Shown in pieces: positions 1 to 9,017 of a stretch of 64,000 bases of DNA. The notes under the pieces were generated by a model that was given only the letters and a program-made list of their open reading frames with translations, was not told the origin of the DNA and searched no databases. Positions within the stretch are counted from its first letter, which is position 1; the number at the start of each line of letters is the position of its first letter. The stretch is from Bacteroidales bacterium (GTDB lineage Bacteria; Bacteroidota; Bacteroidia; Bacteroidales; UBA932): assembly GCA_015060245.1 (NCBI GenBank), contig SUYU01000009.1, positions 1 to 64,000 on the forward strand, in the 5' to 3' direction. The translations under genes were made by a program, and so were the position numbers.

Positions 1-239
1 CATATGCCATTCTACGTTAGTCTGGCAAAGATAAATTCAAATCGGTTGACTCGAAAAACCTCTATAACTACCTAACTTTCAATATTTTCAAAGAACTTTT
101 ATGATTTTTTACCGGACACTAATGATAGGGACCATTTATTACAAAAATAGCCCATTGTGACTATATAATCAAATGGCACATTTTAAACATTGGGAGTTTT
201 TCATTACTTTTGCAGCCTAAATTTTTTAAAATCAGAAAA
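1..239. other. Left-edge intergenic region
   Basis: No coding region is recognisable on either strand. The stretch is AT-rich and holds the probable ychF promoter near its right end. The window starts inside it, so the upstream neighbour is unknown. Confidence 0.6.
205..212 (+). promoter_or_regulatory. Bacteroidota -7 box for ychF
   Basis: TACTTTTG matches the Bacteroidota sigma -7 consensus TAnnTTTG and lies 27 nt before the ychF start codon. No convincing -33 TTTG is seen at the expected 19-21 bp spacing. Confidence 0.5.
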
Positions 240-1343
240 ATGGCTCTTAAATGCGGTATTGTTGGACTACCAAACGTAGGAAAATCAACACTTTTTAATT
301 GTATAAGTTCAGGAAAGGCACAGTCGGCAAACTTCCCTTTCTGCACCATAGAACCTAATATCGGATCAACTATTGTTCCTGATGAGAGACTTCAGGTTCT
401 TGAGAAGATTGTAAAACCACAGCGAGTAGTTCCTGCAACCGTTGAGATTGTAGATATTGCAGGTTTGGTAAAGGGCGCGAGCAAAGGTGAGGGCTTGGGC
501 AACCAGTTCCTTGCAAATATCAGGGAGACCGATGCCATTCTTCACGTTTTGAGATGTTTTGATGATGACAATATCGTTCACGTTGACGGCAGCGTAGATC
601 CTGTACGTGACAAGGAGATTATTGATACCGAGTTGCAACTCAAAGACCTTGAGACAATTGAGAACCGTATAAACAAGGTTCACAAACAGGCACAGACAGG
701 TGGCGACAAGGCTGCAAAGAGATTGTATGACATTCTTGTACAGTTCAAGGAGGCTTTGGTACAGGGCAAATCTGCAAGAACCGTTACCTTTGACAATGCC
801 GAGGATGAGAAGATGGCAAAAGAACTCTACCTTCTTACAAACAAGCCTGTAATGTATGTCTGCAATGTTGATGAAAACAGCGCAAAAGATGGCAACAAAT
901 ATGTTGAGCAGGTAAGGGAGGCCGTTAAGGATGAGAATGCACAAATCCTTGTGATTGCAGCCAAAATCGAGTCGGAGATTGCCGAACTTGAGAGTTACGA
1001 GGAGCGCCAGATGTTCCTTGAAGAGATTGGCCTTGAGAAATCAGGAGTACAGAGACTTATCAGAAGCGCTTATGCTCTTTTGAACCTGGAGACATTCCTT
1101 ACTGCCGGTCCTCAGGAGGTAAGGGCATGGACCTACAACAAAGGCGACAAGGCTCCACAGGCTGCAGGTGTAATACACTCAGATTTTGAGAAGGGCTTTA
1201 TCCGCGCAGAGGTCATCAAGTTTGATGACTACGTAAAATATGGCTCAGAGGCTGCCTGCCGTACAGCCGGCAAACTTGGCGTAGAGGGCAAGGAGTATGT
1301 CGTTCAGGACGGCGACATCATGCACTTCCTTTTCAATGTGTAA
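240..1343 (+). CDS. ychF: Redox-regulated ATPase YchF (OLA1/Obg family)
   Basis: YchF is a cytosolic P-loop NTPase of the Obg family that binds ribosomes and prefers ATP to GTP. The 367-residue product has the usual family length. Visible motifs are the G1 loop GLPNVGKST (residues 9-17), the switch II motif DIAG, and NVDE in place of the GTP-specifying NKxD, the replacement that marks the YchF subfamily. The C-terminus is a TGS-type domain ending in GDIMHFLFNV. I chose the ATG at 240 because MALKCGIVGLPNVGKS is the conserved family start; a TTG further upstream would add ten unconserved residues. The gene stands alone and faces the convergent acyl-CoA ligase across a bidirectional terminator. 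Confidence 0.96.
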   Translation: MALKCGIVGLPNVGKSTLFNCISSGKAQSANFPFCTIEPNIGSTIVPDERLQVLEKIVKPQRVVPATVEIVDIAGLVKGASKGEGLGNQFLANIRETDAILHVLRCFDDDNIVHVDGSVDPVRDKEIIDTELQLKDLETIENRINKVHKQAQTGGDKAAKRLYDILVQFKEALVQGKSARTVTFDNAEDEKMAKELYLLTNKPVMYVCNVDENSAKDGNKYVEQVREAVKDENAQILVIAAKIESEIAELESYEERQMFLEEIGLEKSGVQRLIRSAYALLNLETFLTAGPQEVRAWTYNKGDKAPQAAGVIHSDFEKGFIRAEVIKFDDYVKYGSEAACRTAGKLGVEGKEYVVQDGDIMHFLFNV

Positions 1344-1410
1344 TATCCTACAGAAACAGAACAGGTATATCAACCTCACAAGAGATATAACCCTGCACCT
1401 ATAAAACAGA

Positions 1411-1459
1411 TTCCCGAAAGGCTAAACTTTAACGTTTGTACCTTTCGGGAACTTTTATT
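1411..1459. terminator. Bidirectional terminator between ychF and acyl-CoA ligase
   Basis: An 11-bp perfect inverted repeat (TTCCCGAAAGG at 1411-1421 with CCTTTCGGGAA at 1441-1451) is followed by CTTTTATTT. It separates two convergent genes. Confidence 0.75.
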
Positions 1460-1490
1460 TAAGAAGATCTGATCGCTGTCGGGATGATAA

Positions 1491-3392
1491 TCATGCAAGT
1501 GCATCCATATTCTGCCTGTTGTAGATCTGCTTTCCTTCCGGAGTGTAGATGTACTCGAGACGCGCTGCGTAAACTTTCTCCACTTTATTGCGCACCATCT
1601 TCATTGTACTGTTGATCATCTGGTTCTGCTCTGTAAACGGTTCTGCCAGAACAGCAAATGTTGCAGGGAGCCATCGGTGAGGGAACATGCTCTCAAATTC
1701 ACCGCCTTTGCTGAATTGTGCAATATCTGCAGCAATCTTGTCAATAGCGGCTTTTTTGCCCTCTTCTGTATCCATAGAGATGCCCTTCTGCTTCAAATAG
1801 GCCTTGAGTTTCTCCTTATTTGGAACAATAAGTGCAGATGTGTAGGCACTCTGGTTATTGTAGAGCATTATCTGGTCAATGCTCATTGAGTGCTCAACCA
1901 TTGCCTCCTCTATCCCCTCAGGACTATATTTCTCTCCGTCACTTGCAATAAGAAGGCTCTTGAAACGGCCAAGAACATACAAAAGGCCATCCTTTCCCAT
2001 ATATCCCAAGTCTCCTGTATAGAGATAACCATCTTTTACAGTATCTGCTGTTGCCTCTGGGTTTTTCCAGTATCCTGCCATTACATTCTCACCTTTTACC
2101 ACAATCTCACCCTGCTCACCTACAGGCAGCGCATTGCCCTCTGAATCACATATCTTAAGATCGATAGGTTTTACAAGCACACCGCTTGAACCGAAACGGT
2201 ATTTGCGCGGGCCGTTTGAAGAGAGTACAGGCGTAGCCTCACTCAATCCATAGCCCTGGAACATAGGCATTCCTATAGCACAGTAGAACTTCTGCAGATC
2301 TTTGTCAAGCAATGCTCCTCCACCAATGAAGAACTTGAACTCCCCACCAAAGTTTTCACGCACCTTTGAGAAGAGGATCCTGTCAAAAAGAGCCACAAGA
2401 GGCTTCAGGAATATTCTCAAACCCTTTGGTTCGGTGTTGCCGTTTCCGTTGTAGATTTGGGCCACATTTACTGCAAAATTGAAGAGTTTTACAGTAGTCT
2501 CACCCTTGGCCTTTATACCGTTTTCAATACTCTTCTTGAAGGTCTTTGCCAATGCAGGCACACTCAATATGAAGTGCGGTTTTACCTCCTTGATGTTGAT
2601 TGGAATATTCTTCAGGGTCTCCATACCGGTACGACCCACCTGTACTGTAGCCGCAGTTGCACCCCTCGACATCATTATATAGAAACCTACTACATGGGCA
2701 AAACAGTGGTCCAAAGGCAAAATGATGAGTGTTCTCCACGTCTGGTCTATATCAACCAGAGTAAGAGCCTGCTCAACATTTGATGTATAGTTCCTGTGGG
2801 TAAGAATCACACCTTTGGGATCTGCTGTCGTTCCCGATGTATAGGTAATGGTTGCATAATCATCATTCTGGATTGACTCTCCTACAGATAGGAACTCCTC
2901 CATTGTATGGGTTGCCAGAAACTCCTTGCCCATTGCAATCACCTCCGAGATATGGCACTCCTTCTCCTGGTAACTGTTCTGCTCGTCAAAAACAATTACC
3001 TTCTCAACCAACGGCAACTTGTCAATTATAAGGCGTATCTTCTTCAACTGCTGTCCCGACACCATGATATACTTGACCTCTGCATGTACAAGGCGGAACA
3101 ACAGGTCATTGCTCTCCTCCAACTTGATTGAGAGTGGAACATTTATGGCTCCCGCGTAGAACATTGAGAGTTCTCCAATAACCCACATGTTCCTTCCCTC
3201 AGACAAAAGGGCCATAGTGTCACCTTTCTTGACTCCAAGGGCCTGGAGACCGGCTCCCAAATGGTATACCTGCTCCTGAACCTGTTTATAGGTAGTAGGC
3301 TCAAATCTCTTACCTGTTTTTTCCAATAAAAATGTATTGTTCGGGTAGGTCCTGACAGACTGCTCAAACAAATCAACCAACGTCTTTTTCAT
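1491..3392 (-). CDS. AMP-dependent long-chain acyl-CoA ligase
   Basis: An ATP/AMP-dependent acyl-activating enzyme (ANL superfamily) predicted to charge fatty acids with CoA at the cytoplasmic membrane face. The 633-residue product has the complete domain order of long-chain acyl-CoA synthetases. The phosphate-binding loop TYTSGTTADPKG lies near residue 185, the motif GYGLSEATP near 375, YTGDLG near 455, and the hinge GRFKSLLIASDGEKYSPEGI follows. It lacks a signal peptide. Substrate chain length cannot be read from the sequence; the family (FadD15/FAA1-like) normally takes long-chain fatty acids. The gene is apparently monocistronic: it ends against the ychF terminator, and the next gene downstream is on the other strand. 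Confidence 0.9.
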   Translation of the reverse strand: MKKTLVDLFEQSVRTYPNNTFLLEKTGKRFEPTTYKQVQEQVYHLGAGLQALGVKKGDTMALLSEGRNMWVIGELSMFYAGAINVPLSIKLEESNDLLFRLVHAEVKYIMVSGQQLKKIRLIIDKLPLVEKVIVFDEQNSYQEKECHISEVIAMGKEFLATHTMEEFLSVGESIQNDDYATITYTSGTTADPKGVILTHRNYTSNVEQALTLVDIDQTWRTLIILPLDHCFAHVVGFYIMMSRGATAATVQVGRTGMETLKNIPINIKEVKPHFILSVPALAKTFKKSIENGIKAKGETTVKLFNFAVNVAQIYNGNGNTEPKGLRIFLKPLVALFDRILFSKVRENFGGEFKFFIGGGALLDKDLQKFYCAIGMPMFQGYGLSEATPVLSSNGPRKYRFGSSGVLVKPIDLKICDSEGNALPVGEQGEIVVKGENVMAGYWKNPEATADTVKDGYLYTGDLGYMGKDGLLYVLGRFKSLLIASDGEKYSPEGIEEAMVEHSMSIDQIMLYNNQSAYTSALIVPNKEKLKAYLKQKGISMDTEEGKKAAIDKIAADIAQFSKGGEFESMFPHRWLPATFAVLAEPFTEQNQMINSTMKMVRNKVEKVYAARLEYIYTPEGKQIYNRQNMDALA

Positions 3393-3451
3393 ATCAAATG
3401 TTTATTATTTCTCTTTGAAAGCGACGAATTTATAAATAAATGAGCAAACGG

Positions 3452-4672
3452 TCAATACCTTTTCAACGTAACAACCACCAAAACAGGATTACTCTCTTCT
3501 GTCAATTCTGCAGCAACCTCTTTCATTTTTGAAGAACTGCTTTTCTGCGCCATATCAATGAATTTGACTGCATCTATAAATTGATAAACTTTCCCATTCC
3601 TTGCAAACTGAGGAACAAATGGCGCACCATTATCCAAGTCGTTGACAAAGCCTAAGGTATTAAAGGTATTATTATACCTCAACGCTTTAAACGTTTTTTC
3701 TTTTTTATCATACACCAACACTCCAACTCTCGCGTTGTTATCACTATGAATTGGGTTGCATATAGCCTTAAACCTTTTCAAATCTGCATAATATTTCAGA
3801 ATTAGAAAATTTTCAGTCTCCAAAATATTGTCCACACCTATACGAAAATCCTCTTCCTCCAAATATTTTCCATAACTCAAAAGAAAAGCAGCAGTTTTAT
3901 TAAGTTCATCATCCAAAAAGAAAAGCGTGTCAGCAGAGCCTTTGAACAACCTCAAATGATTATCAAATAAATAAAGAGAAGATGGAGACAATACTTTTAT
4001 TTTACGCTCACCATATCCAGGTATTACAGTGCTCTGCCTATAAGTGGTTGTTCCTCCCAAATCCAAAGAGTCACAAATATTTCCGTAACGGTCTATAGTA
4101 TACAGCACTTCTTTAATTCCATACGGCCTCACAAATGCACTACCCAACAATAAATAACTTCCATCAGCATTATATTTTGCACACCCCAAATAGATATTAC
4201 CCGACGAATTCTTAAGGTCTTTGAATTTTATACCTTTCAGATAGTTGTTATTTCCATCATACACCACACACTCTGTATTTCCACTTACACCTATCTCAAC
4301 AGCACCATATTTATTCTTCTCTACAGAAAATTTTGCCAAAGTCTGATACTCTTTCGGGCCCCGTCCCTTATTTCCTATTTTTCTGACATACTTTCCATTT
4401 TCATCGAAAACAGATATATTGTCTGATTTATGGGCCGTTGCACAATAATAATTCCGGCCATCGGTGTCAAACAAATTTACCCAACCAAGAAGAGTCTCAG
4501 ACTTGGTTTCAAAAGGTATATATTCAATGGAAACAGCATATTCACTTAAGTTTATATCATGGCCTTTTTCCAATACCTTCTGAACATCCAACTCAATAGG
4601 TTCATCCTTATTATCATCCAAACCAATAAAAAGGCCACTTAAATATAATAACCCGACAATAAAAATACTTTT
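3452..4672 (-). CDS. 6-bladed beta-propeller protein, paralogue 1
   Basis: A predicted secreted or envelope protein of the Bacteroidales 6-bladed beta-propeller (NHL-like) family; molecular function unknown. The start codon is the ATG whose first base is 4675; the coordinate given trims this by one codon. The N-terminus is a hydrophobic signal (residues 1-19). Propeller-type blades follow, with motifs such as ISVFDENGKYVRKIGNKGRG. The C-terminus carries the family signature KVYQFIDAVKFIDMA and EESNPVLVVVTLK, shared with the paralogues at 24.4 and 45.3 kb. Unlike those two, the position of the lipobox cysteine is occupied by leucine (FIGLDDN versus HIGCSN and WAGCSN), so lipidation is unlikely. 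The gene appears monocistronic. Confidence 0.85.
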   Translation of the reverse strand, partial: KSIFIVGLLYLSGLFIGLDDNKDEPIELDVQKVLEKGHDINLSEYAVSIEYIPFETKSETLLGWVNLFDTDGRNYYCATAHKSDNISVFDENGKYVRKIGNKGRGPKEYQTLAKFSVEKNKYGAVEIGVSGNTECVVYDGNNNYLKGIKFKDLKNSSGNIYLGCAKYNADGSYLLLGSAFVRPYGIKEVLYTIDRYGNICDSLDLGGTTTYRQSTVIPGYGERKIKVLSPSSLYLFDNHLRLFKGSADTLFFLDDELNKTAAFLLSYGKYLEEEDFRIGVDNILETENFLILKYYADLKRFKAICNPIHSDNNARVGVLVYDKKEKTFKALRYNNTFNTLGFVNDLDNGAPFVPQFARNGKVYQFIDAVKFIDMAQKSSSSKMKEVAAELTEESNPVLVVVTLKRY

Positions 4673-4834
4673 CATAAATTCATTTTACATATCACTCAAA
4701 AAAATAAGGAATAACCTTAAATAATATTTCGGGTTTATTCCTTTCATCTCTTTATAGGAAGGATATCACTTTGAGCAGAAACACTTGGAAGAAATTTTTA
4801 TGATTTTACACTATTGGGTAATGTCATAAAAAAA

Positions 4835-4869
4835 AGAAATGCCCTATATTGTACATATAGTGCATTTCT
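4835..4869 (-). terminator. Terminator downstream of ppiD
   Basis: An inverted repeat of 14 bp with one mismatch (AGAAATGCCCTATA / TATAGTGCATTTCT). On the minus strand it is followed by a run of eight T. It closes the mfd-to-ppiD gene run. Confidence 0.75.
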
Positions 4870-4887
4870 CTTTTTTCTTTAACTTTT

Positions 4888-6975
4888 CTAGAAGAACTTG
4901 TATCTCTGGTCAACAACACCGGCTGCTTCAGTCATAATGGCTGGCAACATGCGGCTCATGTAGTTGAACTCCTGAGTTTTTCTCAAACGTGCATCATCCT
5001 CTGTGTAGAAAGCGCCAACCTCTTTGCCGTTTACAACAAAGTAGTAAACACCAACCTCACCTACAACAGGACCTGAAACCTCACCCTCTTTAGCAGAAGC
5101 AATTGCTCCAATGAATTTAGGATCCAACTGCTGTGTAGTAAGAGCAGAGAATGCAATGCCAGACTTGCTACTTACAGTTGTTCCCAACTTCTCTGCAATT
5201 GCATTGATATCTGAAGCGCCTGCAACAAGAGCCTTGGTCTCCTCTGCAACCTTCTGACCCTTCTTCTCAAATGCCAAAACCTGCTGGATTTGAGGAGCAA
5301 CCTCTTTTAGAGATGCCAAACCGCCTTCATGCTCACCTGTTACAGCAACAACGAAGAAATATTTGTTGTCTACTGAAAGGATTGGAGAAACTGCACCAAC
5401 CTCATTCTCATTTATCCAACGTACAACCTCTCTTGCTTTCTCATAACTTGCAAAACCTTTTGCAGCAGGTGCAACTCTAACAGCAGGATAGTAAGTAAGA
5501 TTACCCTCTTTTACAGCAGCACGGAATTTGTCAAGTTTGCCCTCTGATTTTGTAGCCAAATCATTTGCTTTTGCGTAGTAGTCTGCATATGTCTGTTTGC
5601 CTGCAACTGTCTCTTTAACCAAAAGTGCAATCTGCATCTTTGAAACAGGTTTTGTAGTCTTTGTAACCTTTACAAGGTGTGTACCGTAAGTTGTATTCAA
5701 TTTGATTACCTCACCAACCTTTGCATCAAAGATAGGCTCGAAACCAGGGATAAGGTATGTCTGTGTCATCCAGCCAAGATCACCTGCCTCAGCAACATTA
5801 GGATTCTTGTCTGCTGAATAATCTTTTGCCATCTGAACAAAATCGCCTCTTTTTGAAAGAACCTGTAGAAGGCTGTCGGCTTTCTTCTCATTCTCACCCT
5901 GCAACAAGATGTGTTTTACAAATACTGAATCCGGAAGATTCTTGATATCCATTACACGTGCTGCAATGAACATGTTGTCATCCTGGAATGGAGGCAATAC
6001 ATCACCAACTTTTGCCTTCTCAGCAAACTCTGCAACAGTTGCATTTACCGATGACAACTCGCTCTGTTTGTAGAAATATGGATTGTAAGGCTGGTCTGAA
6101 TTTCTTGCCAAGTAGTTCTTCATGTTCTCGGCTGACACAAAGCCCTCATACACCTTGTTTATGTTATTTTGTGTAAGTTCGATATCCGCTACAGAAGGAA
6201 CAACCTCGTAAACAACATACTCGATATCCTTGCTCTCCTGCTGCTCAAAATTCTTGATGTGGTTGTCATAGTAAGCCTTGATCTCCTGAGAACTTACAGT
6301 GATTGTAGAATCAATGCCAAAGCCAAAAGGTTTCACTACAAAATCAACATTGTAAGTTGTGTTGTTCTCGGCAATTGCCCTGTTCAACTCAACAGGAGTT
6401 ACAAATGTACTCTTCTCCAACATTGAGAAATATTTTGTAAGAAGTTTGTCCTTGACCATGTTGTTCTCCAAATATCCCCAGTACATCTGCAACTGGCCGC
6501 TCTGGTCCTGATGAATTGCCTGGATGAACTGTGCAAGTTTTGCCTTGTCAAAAGTGCCATTCTCATCCTGGAAAGAAGCCTCGCCAGCCAAAACAGGAGA
6601 GATCTCTGTTCCCTGACTCATATCAAACAACTCCTCTTCACCCAATGTTACACCGGCATTCTCAATAGCAGGAATGATTACTCTGTCTGCTATCTCCTCC
6701 TGCCATGCAGTATTGTTTATCATATCCTGAACCTGGTCGTTGCTTGCACCACCATTTGTCATCTGATAAATTTGAGTGAAATAGTCTACTTTCTTCTGAT
6801 AATCCTGGTAAGTTACTGACTCACCATTAATCTCACCAACATCATACTTTGATGAGAACATAGAAACTGTTGACTCCAATGTGCTTGGGTCAATAATGAA
6901 CGATAATAACGCAACCGCAATTATCACAGTGATAAATGCGCCCATTTTTACGCGTATCTTCTCTAAAACTGCCAT
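4888..6975 (-). CDS. ppiD: Peptidylprolyl isomerase PpiD/SurA-like, membrane anchored
   Basis: A periplasmic folding factor for envelope proteins, held in the inner membrane by one N-terminal transmembrane helix (about residues 12-28, MGAFITVIIAVALLSFIID). The 695-residue length and order fit PpiD. The SurA-N-like helical region follows the anchor, and a parvulin rotamase domain lies at about residues 345-450, with HILLQGENEKKADSLL at its start and GDLGWM and GTHLVKV further on. A second, diverged parvulin-like stretch occupies the C-terminal third. It is the last gene of the minus-strand run from mfd. Its 97-bp gap from the preceding CNNM gene is the longest in that run, so it may also have its own promoter. 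Confidence 0.9.
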   Translation of the reverse strand: MAVLEKIRVKMGAFITVIIAVALLSFIIDPSTLESTVSMFSSKYDVGEINGESVTYQDYQKKVDYFTQIYQMTNGGASNDQVQDMINNTAWQEEIADRVIIPAIENAGVTLGEEELFDMSQGTEISPVLAGEASFQDENGTFDKAKLAQFIQAIHQDQSGQLQMYWGYLENNMVKDKLLTKYFSMLEKSTFVTPVELNRAIAENNTTYNVDFVVKPFGFGIDSTITVSSQEIKAYYDNHIKNFEQQESKDIEYVVYEVVPSVADIELTQNNINKVYEGFVSAENMKNYLARNSDQPYNPYFYKQSELSSVNATVAEFAEKAKVGDVLPPFQDDNMFIAARVMDIKNLPDSVFVKHILLQGENEKKADSLLQVLSKRGDFVQMAKDYSADKNPNVAEAGDLGWMTQTYLIPGFEPIFDAKVGEVIKLNTTYGTHLVKVTKTTKPVSKMQIALLVKETVAGKQTYADYYAKANDLATKSEGKLDKFRAAVKEGNLTYYPAVRVAPAAKGFASYEKAREVVRWINENEVGAVSPILSVDNKYFFVVAVTGEHEGGLASLKEVAPQIQQVLAFEKKGQKVAEETKALVAGASDINAIAEKLGTTVSSKSGIAFSALTTQQLDPKFIGAIASAKEGEVSGPVVGEVGVYYFVVNGKEVGAFYTEDDARLRKTQEFNYMSRMLPAIMTEAAGVVDQRYKFF

Positions 6976-7072
6976 TTTTTATAACTTTTTAATAATTTTT
7001 TCACTTTTTTGGTTAGAAGCGCGAAGATAGTAATTTTATTGTTAATATCTTCTTTTTTATGTTAATATCTCC

Positions 7073-8338
7073 CTAATTTTTAAGGATTTTTAGTGCCACA
7101 GTCTCTATTCTGTTCTTTGTGGTTTTAAGAATGGTGAAAGAGAAAGCACCAAACTGCAGAATCTCCTTCTCTTTGGGGATACTTTCGTTAAAATGTATTA
7201 TCAGACCGGCAAGAGTCTCATACTCATCATATTCCGGCAAATCAAGATCATACTTCTTATTCAACTCCTTAACCTCAAGTCTCGCCGAGAATATGAATTC
7301 ATTTCCCGACAGCCTCTTCTCTATAAACTCCTCCTTGTCCAACTCATCACTGATATCACCAAAAATCTCCTCAATGATATCCTCCAAAGTAACTATTCCG
7401 GCTGTACCTCCATACTCATCCCTGACAACCACTATTGACTTCCTGTTCTTGGTAAGGAATGCAAGAAGGGTCTGGGCACTTACCTGCTCCGAAAAGTAGT
7501 TTACAGGACGCAAAAGATCCTCAACCGTAGCATTCTGCTGTTTGAAAAGATCTTTGGAGTGTACATAACCTATGATGTTGTCTATATTCTCCCTATAGAC
7601 CATAATCCTTGAATATCCCGACTCTATAAAGAGTTTGAGCAACTCCTCCTTTGAATCGCAAATATCTATTGCCTCTATCTCCGTGCGGGGAATCATGCAC
7701 TCCTTGAGTTTGACACTTGAGAAGTTGAGTGCATTCTGGAATATTGTCATCTCGTTGCTATGCTCATTCTCCTCCTCCTGCGAACTTGATACCTCATTGG
7801 AGAGATGGATGAGGTCACTCTTGTCAAAAATAGCCTTGTTGACCTTGGACACATCCTTGAAACCTACAAGTTTCATTATTCCGAATGATAATTTGCTGGT
7901 AAACGCAGTAAGGGGATAAAGCAGCCAGTAGAAAAGGAGTATGACCCAATAGAGGGCAGAGAAAACCCCATTGGGATTGAGCCTGCTCAATGTTTTGGGA
8001 AGGAACTCCGCCGTTATGAGTACTACAAGCGTTGCCACAATGGTCTCCACTACAAGAATACCACCAAGATTGGCTGTTATATATTTTTCAATCAAGGGAT
8101 CAAGCAGATTGGCCATTGCCACACCGTAGATTACCAGGGCCACATTATTGCCCATTAGGAGACTTGATATGAGTTCATCCGGATTCTCCATGAATCGGGC
8201 CATGGCAACAGCATAACTGCGTCCCTGCTTCTTGTCCAGTTCAACTTTAAGTTTGTTGCAGGACAGGAATGCAATTTCATACGCAGAGAAGATTGCAGAA
8301 AAGACCAGAGCCAACAATGTAATTATAATATCTCCCAT
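7073..8338 (-). CDS. CNNM/CBS/CorC-HlyC membrane protein
   Basis: A hemolysin-family (CorC/TlyC) integral membrane protein, predicted to act in Mg2+/Co2+ handling or membrane integrity. Residues 1 to about 190 form the CNNM (DUF21) domain with several hydrophobic helices, beginning GDIIITLLALVFSAIFSAYE. A CBS pair follows at about 200-325; its second half contains VVVRDEYGGTAGIVTLEDII, the family signature. The CorC_HlyC domain ends the protein (about 335-421). The length of 421 is usual. It lies 9 bp downstream of lptC, which argues for co-transcription. It is a paralogue of the gldE-like gene at 54.5 kb, but that one carries the GldE-type context while this one does not. Confidence 0.9.
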   Translation of the reverse strand: MGDIIITLLALVFSAIFSAYEIAFLSCNKLKVELDKKQGRSYAVAMARFMENPDELISSLLMGNNVALVIYGVAMANLLDPLIEKYITANLGGILVVETIVATLVVLITAEFLPKTLSRLNPNGVFSALYWVILLFYWLLYPLTAFTSKLSFGIMKLVGFKDVSKVNKAIFDKSDLIHLSNEVSSSQEEENEHSNEMTIFQNALNFSSVKLKECMIPRTEIEAIDICDSKEELLKLFIESGYSRIMVYRENIDNIIGYVHSKDLFKQQNATVEDLLRPVNYFSEQVSAQTLLAFLTKNRKSIVVVRDEYGGTAGIVTLEDIIEEIFGDISDELDKEEFIEKRLSGNEFIFSARLEVKELNKKYDLDLPEYDEYETLAGLIIHFNESIPKEKEILQFGAFSFTILKTTKNRIETVALKILKN

Positions 8339-8347
8339 CAGTTCCTT

Positions 8348-9016
8348 CTACTTTATCAGCAATTTGTTCCTTACCGGCTCCGGTTTGAATTCAGGGCCGA
8401 TGAAATTTACCGTATCAACATATGGTGTTGAAGTGGAATCACTTATGATTCCATAACTGTCAAATGGTTTCATTATGCGGGCATTCCTTGCCATCTCATC
8501 GCTCTCCATGCCATAGCCCTGCATGAAACCTTGAGGCGAATACATCTTTACAAGCCTGTGGGTAAAGATAAGTTTTGTCTCCCTGTCCCAATAAAGGGTA
8601 TCAGTCTCCATCCTCTCCCCCTTTATGAAATTCTTGATTACCACATTGCCGTACGCTTCCCATTTCTCATCATGTTTGGTAGTTGAATGTTTGGCAACCT
8701 CTGAATGTATGTGAGTCTCAAGCATTCCTTCATTATTGTAGGCATAGACATCAAATCCCTCCGGAAAGAGTTCATAGGAGATCTTTGTGGAGTCATTCTG
8801 GAACCGCTGCATAAGTTTTGCCTCCATTCTCATCTGCAGGACTCCGTTGTGCGTCTGCACTGCAGTCATATCATTGACACTCTGGCGTGGAATAGCATTC
8901 ACATCTATAATCTCACCCTCAATACTCTTGTTGCCACATGATACAACAAAGGTAGCAATTACAAATGCAATTGCTACCAAAGTAATATTTTTTATGTTAG
9001 GACTCTTCCTGAACAT
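8348..9016 (-). CDS. lptC: LPS export periplasmic/lipoprotein subunit LptC
   Basis: LptC couples the LptBFG ABC transporter to the periplasmic LptA bridge in lipopolysaccharide export. The 222-residue protein has an N-terminal hydrophobic segment ending in a lipobox (FVVSCGNK, Cys about 27), the Bacteroidota form of LptC as a lipoprotein. The beta-jellyroll that follows has conserved positions in ETHIHSEVAKHS, WEAYGNVVIKN and GERMETDTLYWD, typical of the LptC/OstA family. It starts 1 bp after the upstream TPR gene stop, so the two are surely co-transcribed. Placement between a TPR protein and a CNNM/CorC gene is, as far as I recall, common in Bacteroides. Confidence 0.92.
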   Translation of the reverse strand: MFRKSPNIKNITLVAIAFVIATFVVSCGNKSIEGEIIDVNAIPRQSVNDMTAVQTHNGVLQMRMEAKLMQRFQNDSTKISYELFPEGFDVYAYNNEGMLETHIHSEVAKHSTTKHDEKWEAYGNVVIKNFIKGERMETDTLYWDRETKLIFTHRLVKMYSPQGFMQGYGMESDEMARNARIMKPFDSYGIISDSTSTPYVDTVNFIGPEFKPEPVRNKLLIK

Positions 9017-9017
9017 G

